From: Candidatus Zhuqueibacterota bacterium
GTDB lineage: Bacteria > Zhuqueibacterota > Zhuqueibacteria > Zhuqueibacterales > Zhuqueibacteraceae
Assembly: GCA_022616415.1 (NCBI GenBank)
Contig: JAKEEU010000109.1
Span: forward strand, 1-64,000
Reading direction: 5' to 3'
DNA: 64,000 nucleotides
The first letter of the stretch is position 1. Every line of letters begins with the position of its first letter. The notes beneath the pieces were generated by a model that was given only the letters and a program-made list of their open reading frames with translations, ran no database searches and had not been told where the DNA came from. This document shows, in pieces, positions 54,640-63,740 of the stretch. The translations under genes were made by a program, and so were the position numbers.

Positions 54640-55038
54640 ATGAAACACTCGACGATGGAAGAACTTGCAGCGGGATTAGCTGAAATTCGCCGTTCTCCGA
54701 AGGATGAAGGCGTGCTGGAAATGATTGTGCGGCGACCACGGATTGGCGAACGGGAAGTGTTAGAAGAAGGCGAACTTGACTTGATGGAAGGTCTCGTGGG
54801 TGATAACTGGAGAACACGAGGCAGCGCTCACACCGTGGATGGTTCCTCACATCCTGACATGCAGCTCAATATTATGAATTCACGAGTAATTGCACTGGTG
54901 GCACAAAATAAAGAGCGTTGGCAATTGACAGGGGATCAACTTTTTATCGACATGGATTTAAGCGCTGAAAACTTGCCGCCTGATACCCAGTTCGGCCGCC
55001 GCCTGTGTTCCATCAAGGCGGAGGCATCCCGCTTTTGA
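54640..55038 (+). pseudogene. MOSC-domain protein, N-terminal fragment
   Basis: A 132-codon frame. Residues 1-118 read as the first part of a MOSC protein (MVRRP-like start, GLVGDNWRTRGSAHTVDGSS, MNSRVIALVAQNKERW, DMDLSAENLPPDTQF). The last 14 residues (GRRLCSIKAEASRF) are unrelated junction sequence. The conserved Cys-containing C-terminal block that a MOSC domain needs is absent here but present in the second fragment at 58942-59349. The stretch from 54767 to about 54992 is strongly similar to 58928-59153. It is therefore a truncated copy. MOSC domains bind the molybdenum cofactor or transfer sulphur. Confidence 0.85.
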
Positions 55039-55058
55039 TTGTTCTGGAGGAGTGAAAG

Positions 55059-56402
55059 ATGAACCTGAAAAGTCAGATTGAAGGGGCAAGAGGTGATGCG
55101 GCAGGATTGGAACGGCTCTACAAACAAGCCCTTGTGGCCGGAAATGAGGCTGCCTTTAAAGAGGCGATAGGACGATGTGCTGGAGAACATCCGGAGAACG
55201 TCCTTTTCTCGGCATGGGCTTACCGGCTGGACGTCCTACCTCCACCTCCTCTTGTGGTTGCACCGGAAGGTCAAACCGTGAATCAGAGCCAGTCCCGACG
55301 CTGGTGGACAGCCGTTGCGACGAGCGTTGTCCTGGGCGTCGTGTATGCGCTTTTCGCCCGTGATAGGCCTCCAATTCCGATACCCGGTGAAGCGGATCCT
55401 CTGTTCTGGATTGGGTGGGGCCCGCTGACCGCACTAGGTATTCTTTTTTACCTGGTAATGGTTGACCGCTCAGAGAGACGCATTTATCGATACGCAGGCC
55501 TGGCTGTCATACCGATTGCTGTGTATACGGCAGTGACAGCCTGGAGCAGAACAGACGACATCGCGATTCTGAGCGCCCTCCACCTTCCGTTTGTTGCCTG
55601 GGCTGCAATAGGAACCGCTCTGACCCTGGGGCATCCTGATCCTGCCAGGCAATGCTACGCGTATCTTGTAAAATCGGCGGAAACCGTTCTGGTCGGCGGC
55701 ATCTATTTCGCTGCTGGCGCAATCTTTCTGGGCTTAACCTACGGCATATTCGCTGTGCTAGGAATCAATCTCCCTCAGGATGTCCTTCAAACTGTTGCGG
55801 CATGGGGCATCGGCGCTATTCCAGTGCTGGCGCTTGCCAGCGTCTACGACCCTATGGCTGCACCGGTAGCACAAGACTGGACCACCGGTCTCACCCGTAT
55901 TCTCAGAATCCTAACCCAGCTTATCCTACCGCTGGCCCTCGGTGTGCTGGTCGTCTACATCTTCTGGTTTGTTCCCGCATACTTCTGGCGACCTTTTCAG
56001 GAGCGGGAAGTCCTGATCGTTTATAACGCCACCATCCTGGCCATTCTGGTCCTGCTGACCGTTGTCGTATCAGGTCCAGTCGATGAGCGATCCCCGCGCC
56101 AAGATACTATCTTGCGCTATGCCGTCCAGGCATTGGTGGGGTTAATCTTGTTCCTCAACGTCTATGCTCTGGCGGCGATCGCCAGCCGCACGTTTAATTT
56201 CGGTCTGACCCCGAACCGCTACGCTGTATTCGGCTGGAACATTGTGACATTACTCATGCTTGCAGTGGTCGGCATCCGGCAGTGGAGAGGTCGATCGGAT
56301 CCGTGGGTCTACATCTTCCGCGAATCCATCGCCCGTGTCTCGGTTTTGGCCGTCGCCTGGGCATTGTGGGTGCTTATTGGTCTTCCACTGTCGTTCGATT
56401 AA
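55059..56402 (+). CDS. Polytopic membrane protein of unknown function
   Basis: A 447-residue protein. After a soluble N-terminal 85 residues (helical, ending in a proline run PPPPLVV) come about ten or eleven hydrophobic helices. The scaffold is similar in feel to DUF4153/DUF4173 membrane proteins such as the one at 60346-61839, but without its signature motif. GGAGGAG lies about 7 bases before the ATG. It directly follows the truncated MOSC fragment. A GTTAGGC heptamer (56415-56421), the right-hand core box of integron attC sites, lies 12 bases after the stop. Confidence 0.65.
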   Translation: MNLKSQIEGARGDAAGLERLYKQALVAGNEAAFKEAIGRCAGEHPENVLFSAWAYRLDVLPPPPLVVAPEGQTVNQSQSRRWWTAVATSVVLGVVYALFARDRPPIPIPGEADPLFWIGWGPLTALGILFYLVMVDRSERRIYRYAGLAVIPIAVYTAVTAWSRTDDIAILSALHLPFVAWAAIGTALTLGHPDPARQCYAYLVKSAETVLVGGIYFAAGAIFLGLTYGIFAVLGINLPQDVLQTVAAWGIGAIPVLALASVYDPMAAPVAQDWTTGLTRILRILTQLILPLALGVLVVYIFWFVPAYFWRPFQEREVLIVYNATILAILVLLTVVVSGPVDERSPRQDTILRYAVQALVGLILFLNVYALAAIASRTFNFGLTPNRYAVFGWNIVTLLMLAVVGIRQWRGRSDPWVYIFRESIARVSVLAVAWALWVLIGLPLSFD

Positions 56403-56483
56403 CCGCAATGGTGTGTTAGGCGCGGGCTAAATTGGGGCATTATGAATTCAGGAAGAAAATCCATATATAAGGAGACTACAATT

Positions 56484-57275
56484 ATGAATTTTGCAGCAGA
56501 GGCGGACAAAGAACATGATAATCTCAAAGAATATTCGAAAACGCGATTTTCTGAATTAGTCGAGATATTCTCTGAAGAAAATAAAGCAGCAGTTAATTAT
56601 GAAAAACTATTATGTAGAGCAACTTTGATTTTAGGGCATGTGAAACCAAAGGATGCTGCTGATCAAGCTATTCGTGATTTACTGGCTGATGTTTTTGATT
56701 TCTTGCATATTTCTCGTCAATTGATACTACAAGGCAATCTTTCAGCAGCTTTTCCTTTGCTACGTCGTGCATTCGAGTCATCGGCGCTAATACATTATTT
56801 CATCTTGAAGCCATTAAAAGCAGATAACTGGAGCAATGGCAAGCAGATCGAGAACAGAGAAGTAAGGAAATTTTTAGGTTCTAATCGAATAGGTTTGACT
56901 GCTGCAGAGGATGCTTATAAAAAAGCTTATGACGATTACAGTGGTGGAAGCCACCCAAATCGAAAATATGTACCGTATCGATATCTTGGAGAACCAAATG
57001 AGTTTGTTTTAGGCTCAGTAGTTAAACCAGAGTTGTTGATCGTGGGGATCAATTTTTCAAAATTAATAGGATTATGGTTCTGGCTTGCTGCAATGATATC
57101 AATGCACTATTTTAAACTTTTTGAAATTGCCGATCCAACATATAGCCGTGATTATATGAAGGTAGCAGACTTCGCGCAGAAAATTGCAGATGTTCTTCAA
57201 AACAAATGTGTCAAGTGGTCAAAAGAGTACGATGCGCAGCACCAAAACGATGCAAATGTAATGGTAAATTCATAA
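56484..57275 (+). CDS. Hypothetical protein, AT-rich
   Basis: A 263-residue, mainly helical protein much richer in A and T than the genes on either side. A conserved-looking segment is FDFLHISRQLILQGNLSAAF followed by PLLRRAFESSALIHYFILK, reminiscent of DUF5677-type proteins; a hydrophobic stretch ISMHYFKLF lies near residue 220. No catalytic motif is recognised. AAGGAG lies about 9 bases before the chosen ATG at 56484; an earlier in-frame ATG at 56442 lacks a site. Its composition suggests an origin different from the adjacent GC-rich gene. Confidence 0.6.
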   Translation: MNFAAEADKEHDNLKEYSKTRFSELVEIFSEENKAAVNYEKLLCRATLILGHVKPKDAADQAIRDLLADVFDFLHISRQLILQGNLSAAFPLLRRAFESSALIHYFILKPLKADNWSNGKQIENREVRKFLGSNRIGLTAAEDAYKKAYDDYSGGSHPNRKYVPYRYLGEPNEFVLGSVVKPELLIVGINFSKLIGLWFWLAAMISMHYFKLFEIADPTYSRDYMKVADFAQKIADVLQNKCVKWSKEYDAQHQNDANVMVNS

Positions 57276-57325
57276 TATAGTAATTGTGAAAGAATTGGAA
57301 CGAGCCCACAACGAGGAGATGACTT

Positions 57326-58219
57326 TTGCGCCACCTTACCAAGCGACGCCGGCTGTTAGTCCTGTTCGGACTCTTCGCCGCCCTCGCCGTGTTCCTCTTC
57401 GGCAAGTGGCTGAACGAGATCCGCCCGGCGACAAAGCGCGGCGGGCAGCAGCCTGCTGAACCGTTCCGCATCGCTGGCAACTTCTACTACGTCGGCGCAA
57501 ACGACATCGCGGCCTTCCTCATCACCGGGCCCGAGGGCCATGTCCTGCTCGACGGTGGCTATCCCAGCACCGCGCTGATGATCATGGCGAGCATCGCGAA
57601 GCTCGGCTTCGACATCAAGGACGTCAAAGTCCTCCTGAACTCGGAGCCGCACCCCGACCACGCGGGCGGACTGGCGGCGCTCCAGCAGGCGTCCGGCGCC
57701 GAGCTGTGGGCCAGCGAAGCGAGCGCGGACGCTATCGCCTCCGGCGGCGAGGACCCCGACATGCTCCTGCTGTTCAGGGCTCTAATCCGGATCGGGATCC
57801 TCAGCTACCCGGCCGCGCGCGTCGACCACCGGTTCAAGGACGGAGACACGATCCGTGTCGGGCCGATCGCGCTCATCGCGCACATCACCGGGGGCCACAC
57901 GCGCGGCGCCACTTCGTGGTCGTTCACTGTCCGCGACGGTGAACGCGTGCTGAACGTCGTGAGTGCCTCCAGCCTGGTGGTGCTGCAAGGGATGCGGTAT
58001 CCAGAACAGGGAGCCGACCTTGAGCGCAGCTTCCGCGTGCTGCGGAGCCTCCCCGCCGACATCTGGGTGACCTCGCATGCGAGGCTGTGGGGCAGGTACC
58101 GCAAGTTCGTCGCACGCGACACGGCGAAGAACCCGGTAGACCCGTTCATCGACCCCGAGGGCTATCGCGCCTACATCGACAGCGCCGAGGCGGAATTCCG
58201 CCAAGGGGTGATGCACTAG
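57326..58219 (+). CDS. Subclass B3-like metallo-beta-lactamase-fold protein, Glu variant
   Basis: A 297-residue exported MBL-fold protein with an N-terminal signal/anchor helix (LLVLFGLFAALAVFLFGKWL). The zinc motif reads EPHPDHAGG (Glu107, His109, Asp111, His112), so the first His of HxHxDH is Glu. Further ligands are His191 in ITGGHTRGATSW and His251 in WVTSHARLW. The layout and spacing match subclass B3 enzymes, in which Gln and Glu variants at this position (Q116 and E116 numbering) are known. A TTG start with GAGGAG 8 bases upstream is used; no other in-frame start exists. The gene is very GC-rich and lies between attC-like boundaries. The true substrate is unproven; many B3-like proteins are not beta-lactamases. 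Confidence 0.85.
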   Translation: MRHLTKRRRLLVLFGLFAALAVFLFGKWLNEIRPATKRGGQQPAEPFRIAGNFYYVGANDIAAFLITGPEGHVLLDGGYPSTALMIMASIAKLGFDIKDVKVLLNSEPHPDHAGGLAALQQASGAELWASEASADAIASGGEDPDMLLLFRALIRIGILSYPAARVDHRFKDGDTIRVGPIALIAHITGGHTRGATSWSFTVRDGERVLNVVSASSLVVLQGMRYPEQGADLERSFRVLRSLPADIWVTSHARLWGRYRKFVARDTAKNPVDPFIDPEGYRAYIDSAEAEFRQGVMH

Positions 58220-58421
58220 CGAAAAGTGATACTAACGTTATACTGCACTGCCACGTATGGTGCGGTGGGCGAGCGCGGGGGAATAGAGATAGGGTCTGGT
58301 GGGCCATGAGCCGCGCCCAACCGCTTCGGCTCCGCCGGTCGCTCGCTGTGCTGTTTTGCGCTTGCGTTGCTTTGCGTGTTAGAGTGTTTTGTTGTGTAAA
58401 GTCACCAAACTTGGAAGAACG

Positions 58422-58850
58422 ATGAAAACAAACATGCGCGGAGGTAATGCAATGGGACTGATGACAAGCAACACCGTGTACCGAGCCGCCTCCGGCGTCG
58501 CGCTCGCGGCAGCATTCATCCTCGTATGGATGAACGGTGCCGTTGGCGTCATCGGGCCTGAGGACGACGACGCCAACGTGATGGGTTTCGGGGTGCTCGC
58601 CGTTGGAATCATCGGTGCCCTTATGGCGCGCTTTCAGCCGGATGGAATGGCACGCGCGTTGTTCGCGACGGCGCTCGCTCATGCGTTGGTCGCCGTGATC
58701 GCGCTGATCGCCGGATTCGGCTCCACGATGCCGCACTGGCAACGGAAGATCTTGGTATTGACTGGGTTCTTCGCCGCACTATGGCTCCTATCGGCATGGC
58801 TGTTTCGGAAAGCGGCGCGTCGTGAGGGACCCAAGGCCGGCGCGGTATAA
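58422..58850 (+). CDS. Small four-helix membrane protein, cassette-type
   Basis: A 142-residue protein with four hydrophobic helices (ASGVALAAAFILVWMNG, VMGFGVLAVGIIGALM, ALFATALAHALVAVIALIAG, ILVLTGFFAALWLLSAWLF) and an acidic loop between the first two (GPEDDDANV). I know similar short membrane proteins from integron gene cassettes, but no function. ATG at 58422 with GGAAGAACG upstream is preferred to earlier in-frame starts. Its TAA stop forms part of the GTATAAC box of the following attC-like element, as in many cassettes. Confidence 0.7.
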   Translation: MKTNMRGGNAMGLMTSNTVYRAASGVALAAAFILVWMNGAVGVIGPEDDDANVMGFGVLAVGIIGALMARFQPDGMARALFATALAHALVAVIALIAGFGSTMPHWQRKILVLTGFFAALWLLSAWLFRKAARREGPKAGAV

Positions 58851-58927
58851 CAAGGTCACTGGAGCGAACGCGGGCGGGCGTCGTCAGTTGCCAATGCGGA
58901 CGCGCTGGGCCGCCCGCGTCGCTCAGT
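58845..58927 (+). repeat. Truncated attC-like stem at the MOSC junction
   Basis: The box GTATAAC (58845-58851) is followed by a left arm (58858-58877, ACTGGAGCGAACGCGGGCGG) and a right arm (58910-58927, CCGCCCGCGTCGCTCAGT). The arms pair along 18 bases, with one bulged G and one bulged A on the left: the extrahelical bases typical of attC. The left box and arm spacing resemble Vibrio-type and environmental cassette ends. The right end (the complement of the box) is missing; instead MOSC-homologous sequence starts at 58928. Confidence 0.6.
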
Positions 58928-58941
58928 AAGGTGAGCTTGAC

Positions 58942-59349
58942 TTGATAGAAGGTCTTGTGGGTGATAACTGGAGAACACGAGGCAGCTCACATACTGCAGA
59001 TGGTTCATCCCATCCCGATATGCAGCTCAACATTATGAATTCCCGTGTGATTGCACTGGTGGCGCAAAATAAAGAGCGTTGGCAACTGGGAAGGGATCAA
59101 CTTTTTATCGCCATGGACTTAAGCGCTGAAAACTTGCCGCCGGGGACCCGGTTAGCAATCGGCTCGTCTGTCATCGAAGTCACCGCTCAACCGCATACTG
59201 GCTGTAAAAAATTTGTAGCGCGTTTTGGCCTGGAGGCCATGAAATTTGTCAATTCACCCTTGGGAAAACAACTTCATCTGCGCGGCATCAATGCAAAGGT
59301 CGTTCAACCTGGCGTGATTCATGTTGGTGATACTATGAAGAAGACTTAA
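58942..59349 (+). pseudogene. MOSC-domain protein, C-terminal fragment
   Basis: A 135-codon frame (TTG first codon) covering the second part of a MOSC protein. GLVGDNWRTRGSSHTADGSS through AENLPPGTRL overlaps the N-terminal fragment, and SSVIEVTAQPHTGCKKFVAR, then KQLHLRGINAKVV and PGVIHVGDTMKK, complete the domain, including the conserved cysteine. The 45 or so N-terminal residues are missing and the 5' edge coincides with the attC-like stem. With the first fragment a complete MOSC protein could be composed. No ribosome-binding site precedes it. Confidence 0.85.
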
Positions 59350-59429
59350 ACACGGGCTATCACGTTAAAGTGATGCACTTCCTCAATTATTGAAGTAGAC
59401 TTACTTGAGATAGGGAAAAGAGAATTAAT

Positions 59430-60227
59430 ATGTCAACCGCTTTTGATCATAAAACCGAACCACAAGGCTTGCATGTGGCTATTATAATGGACGGCAACGG
59501 TCGCTGGGCCAACGCCCGTAGTCTTCCCCGAGTTGCCGGCCATCGCGCCGGCGCTGAGGCGCTGCGCCCGATCGTGGAAGCCGCGCCGCAGCTCGGCATC
59601 AAAACGTTGACGGTTTACGCCTTTTCTTCGGACAATTGGCAGCGCCCCGGTCCCGAAGTCAAAGCGCTGATGCGGCTGTTTCACGCGTATTTATTGAGCG
59701 AGGCGAAAAGATGCCTGGCTAACGGCGTGCGCTTGAATATCATCGGCCGGCGCGACCGCTTTCAGCCGGCGCTGCGCGAGGTGATGGAAAGAGTCGAAGC
59801 CGCCACCGTTCAGGGACAGACGCTGCATCTGCGCGTGGCGTTGGATTACTCGAGCCGCGATGCCATCTTGCGCGCGGCTTGCAAAGTCAACGGCGCCAAA
59901 GAGATTTCCCGCGAGCGGTTTGCGTGCCTGCTTGCCGAAGTCGATCATGCCGGCGTCACTGCGCCGGATGTGGATTTGCTCATTCGCACCGGCGGCGAGA
60001 AACGCTTGAGCGATTTTCTCTTGTGGGAATGCGCGTATGCCGAGCTGTTTTTTACCAAACGCATGTGGCCGGACTTCAGACCTGCCGATCTGGAAGCTGC
60101 AATCAAGGAATTTCATTTGCGCGAGCGCCGATTTGGGCGCATCCCACAAAACGGCGTTCAAGTGCATTACGAGGATACGGAAAAGGCAGCTTTGTCCGGA
60201 ACGCTGCAGAGCATGATATATGAATAA
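59430..60227 (+). CDS. uppS: Undecaprenyl diphosphate synthase (isoprenyl transferase)
   Basis: A 265-residue cis-prenyltransferase that makes the C55 carrier lipid for cell-wall and glycan synthesis. Signature motifs are [13 protein letters not shown] (catalytic Asp21), [26 protein letters not shown] and [20 protein letters not shown]. The length is standard. No cdsA, dxr or other isoprenoid gene is adjacent, which is unusual for uppS. Its upstream neighbour is the split MOSC remnant. Confidence 0.97.
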   Translation: MSTAFDHKTEPQGLHVAIIMDGNGRWANARSLPRVAGHRAGAEALRPIVEAAPQLGIKTLTVYAFSSDNWQRPGPEVKALMRLFHAYLLSEAKRCLANGVRLNIIGRRDRFQPALREVMERVEAATVQGQTLHLRVALDYSSRDAILRAACKVNGAKEISRERFACLLAEVDHAGVTAPDVDLLIRTGGEKRLSDFLLWECAYAELFFTKRMWPDFRPADLEAAIKEFHLRERRFGRIPQNGVQVHYEDTEKAALSGTLQSMIYE

Positions 60228-60345
60228 ATTGGACTTCCTTTTACAGCGAAACTCAGAAAAAATTCCGAAAGCTTTTATGCCCCCAACTGATGGATTGATA
60301 AACAGAAAAAAGTTATTATGCTGACTGCCACAAGTGAGGCAAAAA

Positions 60346-61839
60346 ATGAACACAAGAACGAATCTGGCTTTTGCGGCTTTGGTTGCGGCACTGGTGTTGG
60401 GCATGCTTGGAGATGCGTTATTACGGGTCATACCATGGGGGTTGAATATGTGCCTTTGGATTCTCACGCTCGTAGCAGTTGTTGCTGTCATAACATGCCA
60501 AACAAGCGCCGACACGATCAACCGGGTTTGGTGGATGGCTTTGCCCGTGATTTTTTGTGCCGCTGCCTTTATATGGCGTGATTCATCGACACTTAAGATA
60601 CTGAACGTTTTGGCGCTGTTCATTCTGCTCGCGCTGACCAGACGTATGATGAAAGCGGGGCAAATCCGGATTGCCGGGGTTGCAGAATTTGCGCAAGAAT
60701 TTGCCTTCTCCATTTACAATACCGTTGCAGGACTGGTGTATTCGCTGTTCAATGACATCCAATGGCAAGAGATAGCGGGGAAGGGGTGGTCAAAACCTGC
60801 TGTCGGCATTGGGCGTGGCCTTCTGCTTGCATCTCCATTACTGCTCATTTTCAGTATTCTTTTTATGGCGGCTGACGCCGTCTTTGCCGACATGGTCAAT
60901 CTCACCTTCAGACAATTTTTCGATGATTTTTTCAGTCATCTCTTTTGGGCAGCGTTTTATACGTGGATCGCCGGTGGTGTTATTCACGATCTTTTCCTGG
61001 AAGAGAAAAAGGAAAATCACGGCGACACACGCCCGAGCTCGCTTTCACTCGGAATCATCGAAGTCAGCACCATGCTCAGTCTGCTCAACGTTCTTTTCCT
61101 CGTGTTTGTGATTGTGCAGTTCCGTTATTTTTTCGGGGGCGACGCTTTGGTCGAAGTGGCGCCGAACTTGACCTATGCCGAATACGCGCGCCGCGGTTTT
61201 TTCGAGCTGGTGACCATTTCGGCACTGGTCCTGCCGCTTTTGCTCGTCTTGCACTGGTTGTTGCGAAAAGAGAATCCAAAACACGAGCACCTCTTCCGCG
61301 CGCTCGCCGGCGCCCAGATTCTGATGCTTTTCGTTATCATGGCCTCAGCGGTTCAGCGGATGCGACTCTACCAAAACGAGTATGGCCTGACCGAGCTGCG
61401 CCTCTACACCACGGCTTTCATGGGGTGGCTTGCCATCGTGTTTATCTGGTTTGCGATTACTGTGTTGCGTGGCCGGCGTGAGCGCTTTGCTTTCGGTGCG
61501 CTCGTTGCCGGCTTTTTTGTTTACATTGCGCTTGTTGGACTCAATCCGGACGCATTTATCGCTCGGGTGAATATAGATCGCGCCAAAGCGGGTCAGCGTT
61601 TCGACCTCCACTACGCCGCCTCACTCAGCGACGATGCCGTCCCGGAATTGATTGCGGCTTTGCCCGATTTGAACGAGCACCGCCGTTACTATATCGCCAG
61701 CCATCTTCTCAAGCGTTTGCAATCATTCAATCGCCAGGACTGGCGGAGTTGGGGATGGACACGAGCCAAGGCAAGGCGCTTGATCCAGGAACAAGACGGT
61801 TACTTGCATGAGGCAGTCAGTCAGTACTTGTCTCAGTGA
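60346..61839 (+). CDS. DUF4173-domain membrane protein
   Basis: A 497-residue polytopic protein with about 11 hydrophobic helices. The DUF4173 signature YAEYARRGFFELVTISALVL is present, with the SVVR-like inner loop near LRLYTTAFMGWLAIVFIWF. The C-terminal 100 residues are soluble (ALPDLNEHRRYYIASHLL). Relatives are of unknown function and often close to envelope genes. The ATG at 60346 has GAGG six bases upstream; a GTG four codons earlier is possible. It overlaps no neighbour but ends only 67 bases before the serine hydrolase. Confidence 0.85.
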   Translation: MNTRTNLAFAALVAALVLGMLGDALLRVIPWGLNMCLWILTLVAVVAVITCQTSADTINRVWWMALPVIFCAAAFIWRDSSTLKILNVLALFILLALTRRMMKAGQIRIAGVAEFAQEFAFSIYNTVAGLVYSLFNDIQWQEIAGKGWSKPAVGIGRGLLLASPLLLIFSILFMAADAVFADMVNLTFRQFFDDFFSHLFWAAFYTWIAGGVIHDLFLEEKKENHGDTRPSSLSLGIIEVSTMLSLLNVLFLVFVIVQFRYFFGGDALVEVAPNLTYAEYARRGFFELVTISALVLPLLLVLHWLLRKENPKHEHLFRALAGAQILMLFVIMASAVQRMRLYQNEYGLTELRLYTTAFMGWLAIVFIWFAITVLRGRRERFAFGALVAGFFVYIALVGLNPDAFIARVNIDRAKAGQRFDLHYAASLSDDAVPELIAALPDLNEHRRYYIASHLLKRLQSFNRQDWRSWGWTRAKARRLIQEQDGYLHEAVSQYLSQ

Positions 61840-61906
61840 GACCGCCAACAAAATGATTCCAGGTCGGGTGGCGAAAGTGAAAAATCAACTGAAGCCGGGA
61901 AGTGAA

Positions 61907-63178
61907 ATGAACAGAGACTTATCCGAAAGCCATGAAGATGCGATCTTGCGAGTCCATTTTTTGCAAAAATGGTTTTCGCGACGATGGGCCAAGCGACTTG
62001 CATTCGTCGCCGGTTTGATCATGGGCCTGCTCATCGTCACATGGAGAGTGGTCATTCACCTTACCGAACGAGCCACGCCTTTTTCCGGCACGCCTTTGCC
62101 GACATGTGGTGCCATGAAAGATGAACGGTATACCCAAGCCGTTGCGAAAGCGCGCGACCACATCCAGGCCATGATGCAGGAGCGTCAAATTCCCGGCCTC
62201 GCCGTGGCCGTTGCGATTGATGGTAAGATCGTTTGGTCGGAGGGGTTTGGATACGCTGATCGTGACAAGCAAATCCCAGCCTGTCCGCAAACACAACTCC
62301 GCATCGCCAGCGTCTCCAAATTGCTCACCGCCGCGGCTATGGCGCAACTGTACGAGCAAGGCCGTCTCGATCTCGACGACCCCATTCAGAAATATGTGCC
62401 GAGCTTTCCTGATAAAGGGCATCCGATTACCGCCCGACAACTCGCCAGCCATCGCAGCGGCATTCGCAGCTATCGTGATGATCATGAGGCGCTCAACACA
62501 AAGCATTACAACAACGTCGTCGAGAGTCTCGAAAAATTCAAAGACGATTCTCTCATGTTCGTGCCGGATACGGATTTTGAATACTCCGGTTACGGTTATG
62601 TTCTGCTCAGCGCCGCTATCGAAGGCGCATCGGGAGAAGATTTTCTCTCCTACATGCGCCGGCACATTTTTGAACCTTTGCAAATGCGCGACACCATCGA
62701 AGACCGCGCCAACGAACGCGTACCCCATCAAAGCAGTTTTTATGATCATGTTACTCCCTATTCGATGGCTGGCAAGGTCATTCCCTCACCTTTCATCGAT
62801 TTCAGTTGCAAATGGGCGGCCGGCGGCTTTCTTTCCACCGCCGAAGACTTGGTTCGATTTGGCTCAGCGCATCTCCTGCCGCTGCATGAAGGTTTTCTAA
62901 AGTCTGAAACGCTGCAACTCATGTTTACGCCGCGCTCGGGAATGGATGGAATCGCCGGCTATGGCTTGGGCTGGATGACGGCGCGCGATCTGCACCTGAG
63001 ACGCGTTCATTTCCACTTTGGGGCCGGCTCCGGCGGCACTGCGGTATTGGCAATCTACCCGAAGCAGCGGATGGCTTTTGCCATGTTGGCTAACCTCGGC
63101 CACGCCAAGTTTCCCTTTTCACATCTCATGGGAGTGATCAATCCTTTCTTAGCTGCAAGCACCGTGAATAATTCTTAA
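61907..63178 (+). CDS. LACTB-like serine hydrolase (beta-lactamase class C fold)
   Basis: A 423-residue membrane-anchored protein with a single N-terminal helix (LAFVAGLIMGLLIVTWRVV) and a periplasmic hydrolase domain. The active-site SxxK is SVSK (Ser135, Lys138), the second motif is YSGYGY (Tyr226; the usual Asn is Gly) and the third is HFGAGSGG in place of HTG/KTG. Together with QARGEFLDRL-type spacing, this resembles the LACTB branch of the serine beta-lactamase/esterase superfamily. A peptidase or esterase role is likelier than beta-lactam resistance. The ATG at 61907 follows GGGAAG; earlier starts lack sites. Confidence 0.88.
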   Translation: MNRDLSESHEDAILRVHFLQKWFSRRWAKRLAFVAGLIMGLLIVTWRVVIHLTERATPFSGTPLPTCGAMKDERYTQAVAKARDHIQAMMQERQIPGLAVAVAIDGKIVWSEGFGYADRDKQIPACPQTQLRIASVSKLLTAAAMAQLYEQGRLDLDDPIQKYVPSFPDKGHPITARQLASHRSGIRSYRDDHEALNTKHYNNVVESLEKFKDDSLMFVPDTDFEYSGYGYVLLSAAIEGASGEDFLSYMRRHIFEPLQMRDTIEDRANERVPHQSSFYDHVTPYSMAGKVIPSPFIDFSCKWAAGGFLSTAEDLVRFGSAHLLPLHEGFLKSETLQLMFTPRSGMDGIAGYGLGWMTARDLHLRRVHFHFGAGSGGTAVLAIYPKQRMAFAMLANLGHAKFPFSHLMGVINPFLAASTVNNS

Positions 63179-63263
63179 CAACAGAGTGGAAGTTCAAAAT
63201 GCGGACGGAAATGAGCAAGATTTTGATCAAACGCAATGAAAAAAATCGGGGAAAGCGCCCGTC

Positions 63264-63740
63264 ATGAAAATTAAGATGATTTTGCCCGCTTTGACCGAAG
63301 CCAAGAGTCCATATTGGCGGCCGATCAAATACTCGCTCTTTCCGCCGTTAGGTTTGGCGACATTGGCAGCCTATCTGGATGAAAACGACGAGGTCATATT
63401 ACAGGACGAGCACGTGGAAACGCTTGATCTGAATGACGCGCCCGACTTGGTCGTGATTCAAGTTTACATCACTTCTGCTCATCGCGCTTATGAATTGGCG
63501 GATCATTATCGACATGAAGGCGCATACGTGGCGCTTGGCGGATTGCATGTAACTTCCCTGCCGCACGAAGCCGCCCAACACGCGGATACGATTTTTCTCG
63601 GCCCCGGCGAGGATACGTGGCCGAGCTTTTTATCCGACTTCCACGCCGGGCATCCGAAAAAAATTTACCAGTCACAAATTCGCACGCTTGCCGGCTTGCC
63701 ACGCGTGCGCCGCGATTTGAATTCCTGTGGGATTGGGTGA
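63264..63740 (+). pseudogene. B12-binding radical SAM protein, N-terminal fragment
   Basis: A 158-codon frame matching the cobalamin-binding (Rossmann) domain at the start of BchE-type radical SAM proteins: SLFPPLGLATLAAYL, VILQDEHVETLDL, LVVIQVYITSAHRAYELAD, GGLHVTSLPHEAAQHAD and GPGEDTWPSFLSDF. The family continues with PRRDL followed by the CxxxCxxC cluster, but here the frame breaks right after LPRVRRDL and stops. The iron-sulphur domain is missing, and the downstream 200 bases do not encode it. Recent truncation is likely, since the retained part is uncorrupted. Confidence 0.8.

Noticed and set aside
59691..60713. Minus-strand open frame (340 codons) across uppS and the DUF4173 start
   Set aside because: Runs antisense through uppS catalytic motifs and two gene boundaries.
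61907..63178. Annotation as a true class C beta-lactamase
   Set aside because: The second and third active-site motifs deviate (YSG instead of YxN, HFG instead of KTG) and the LACTB-like layout points to a peptidase/esterase-type protein.
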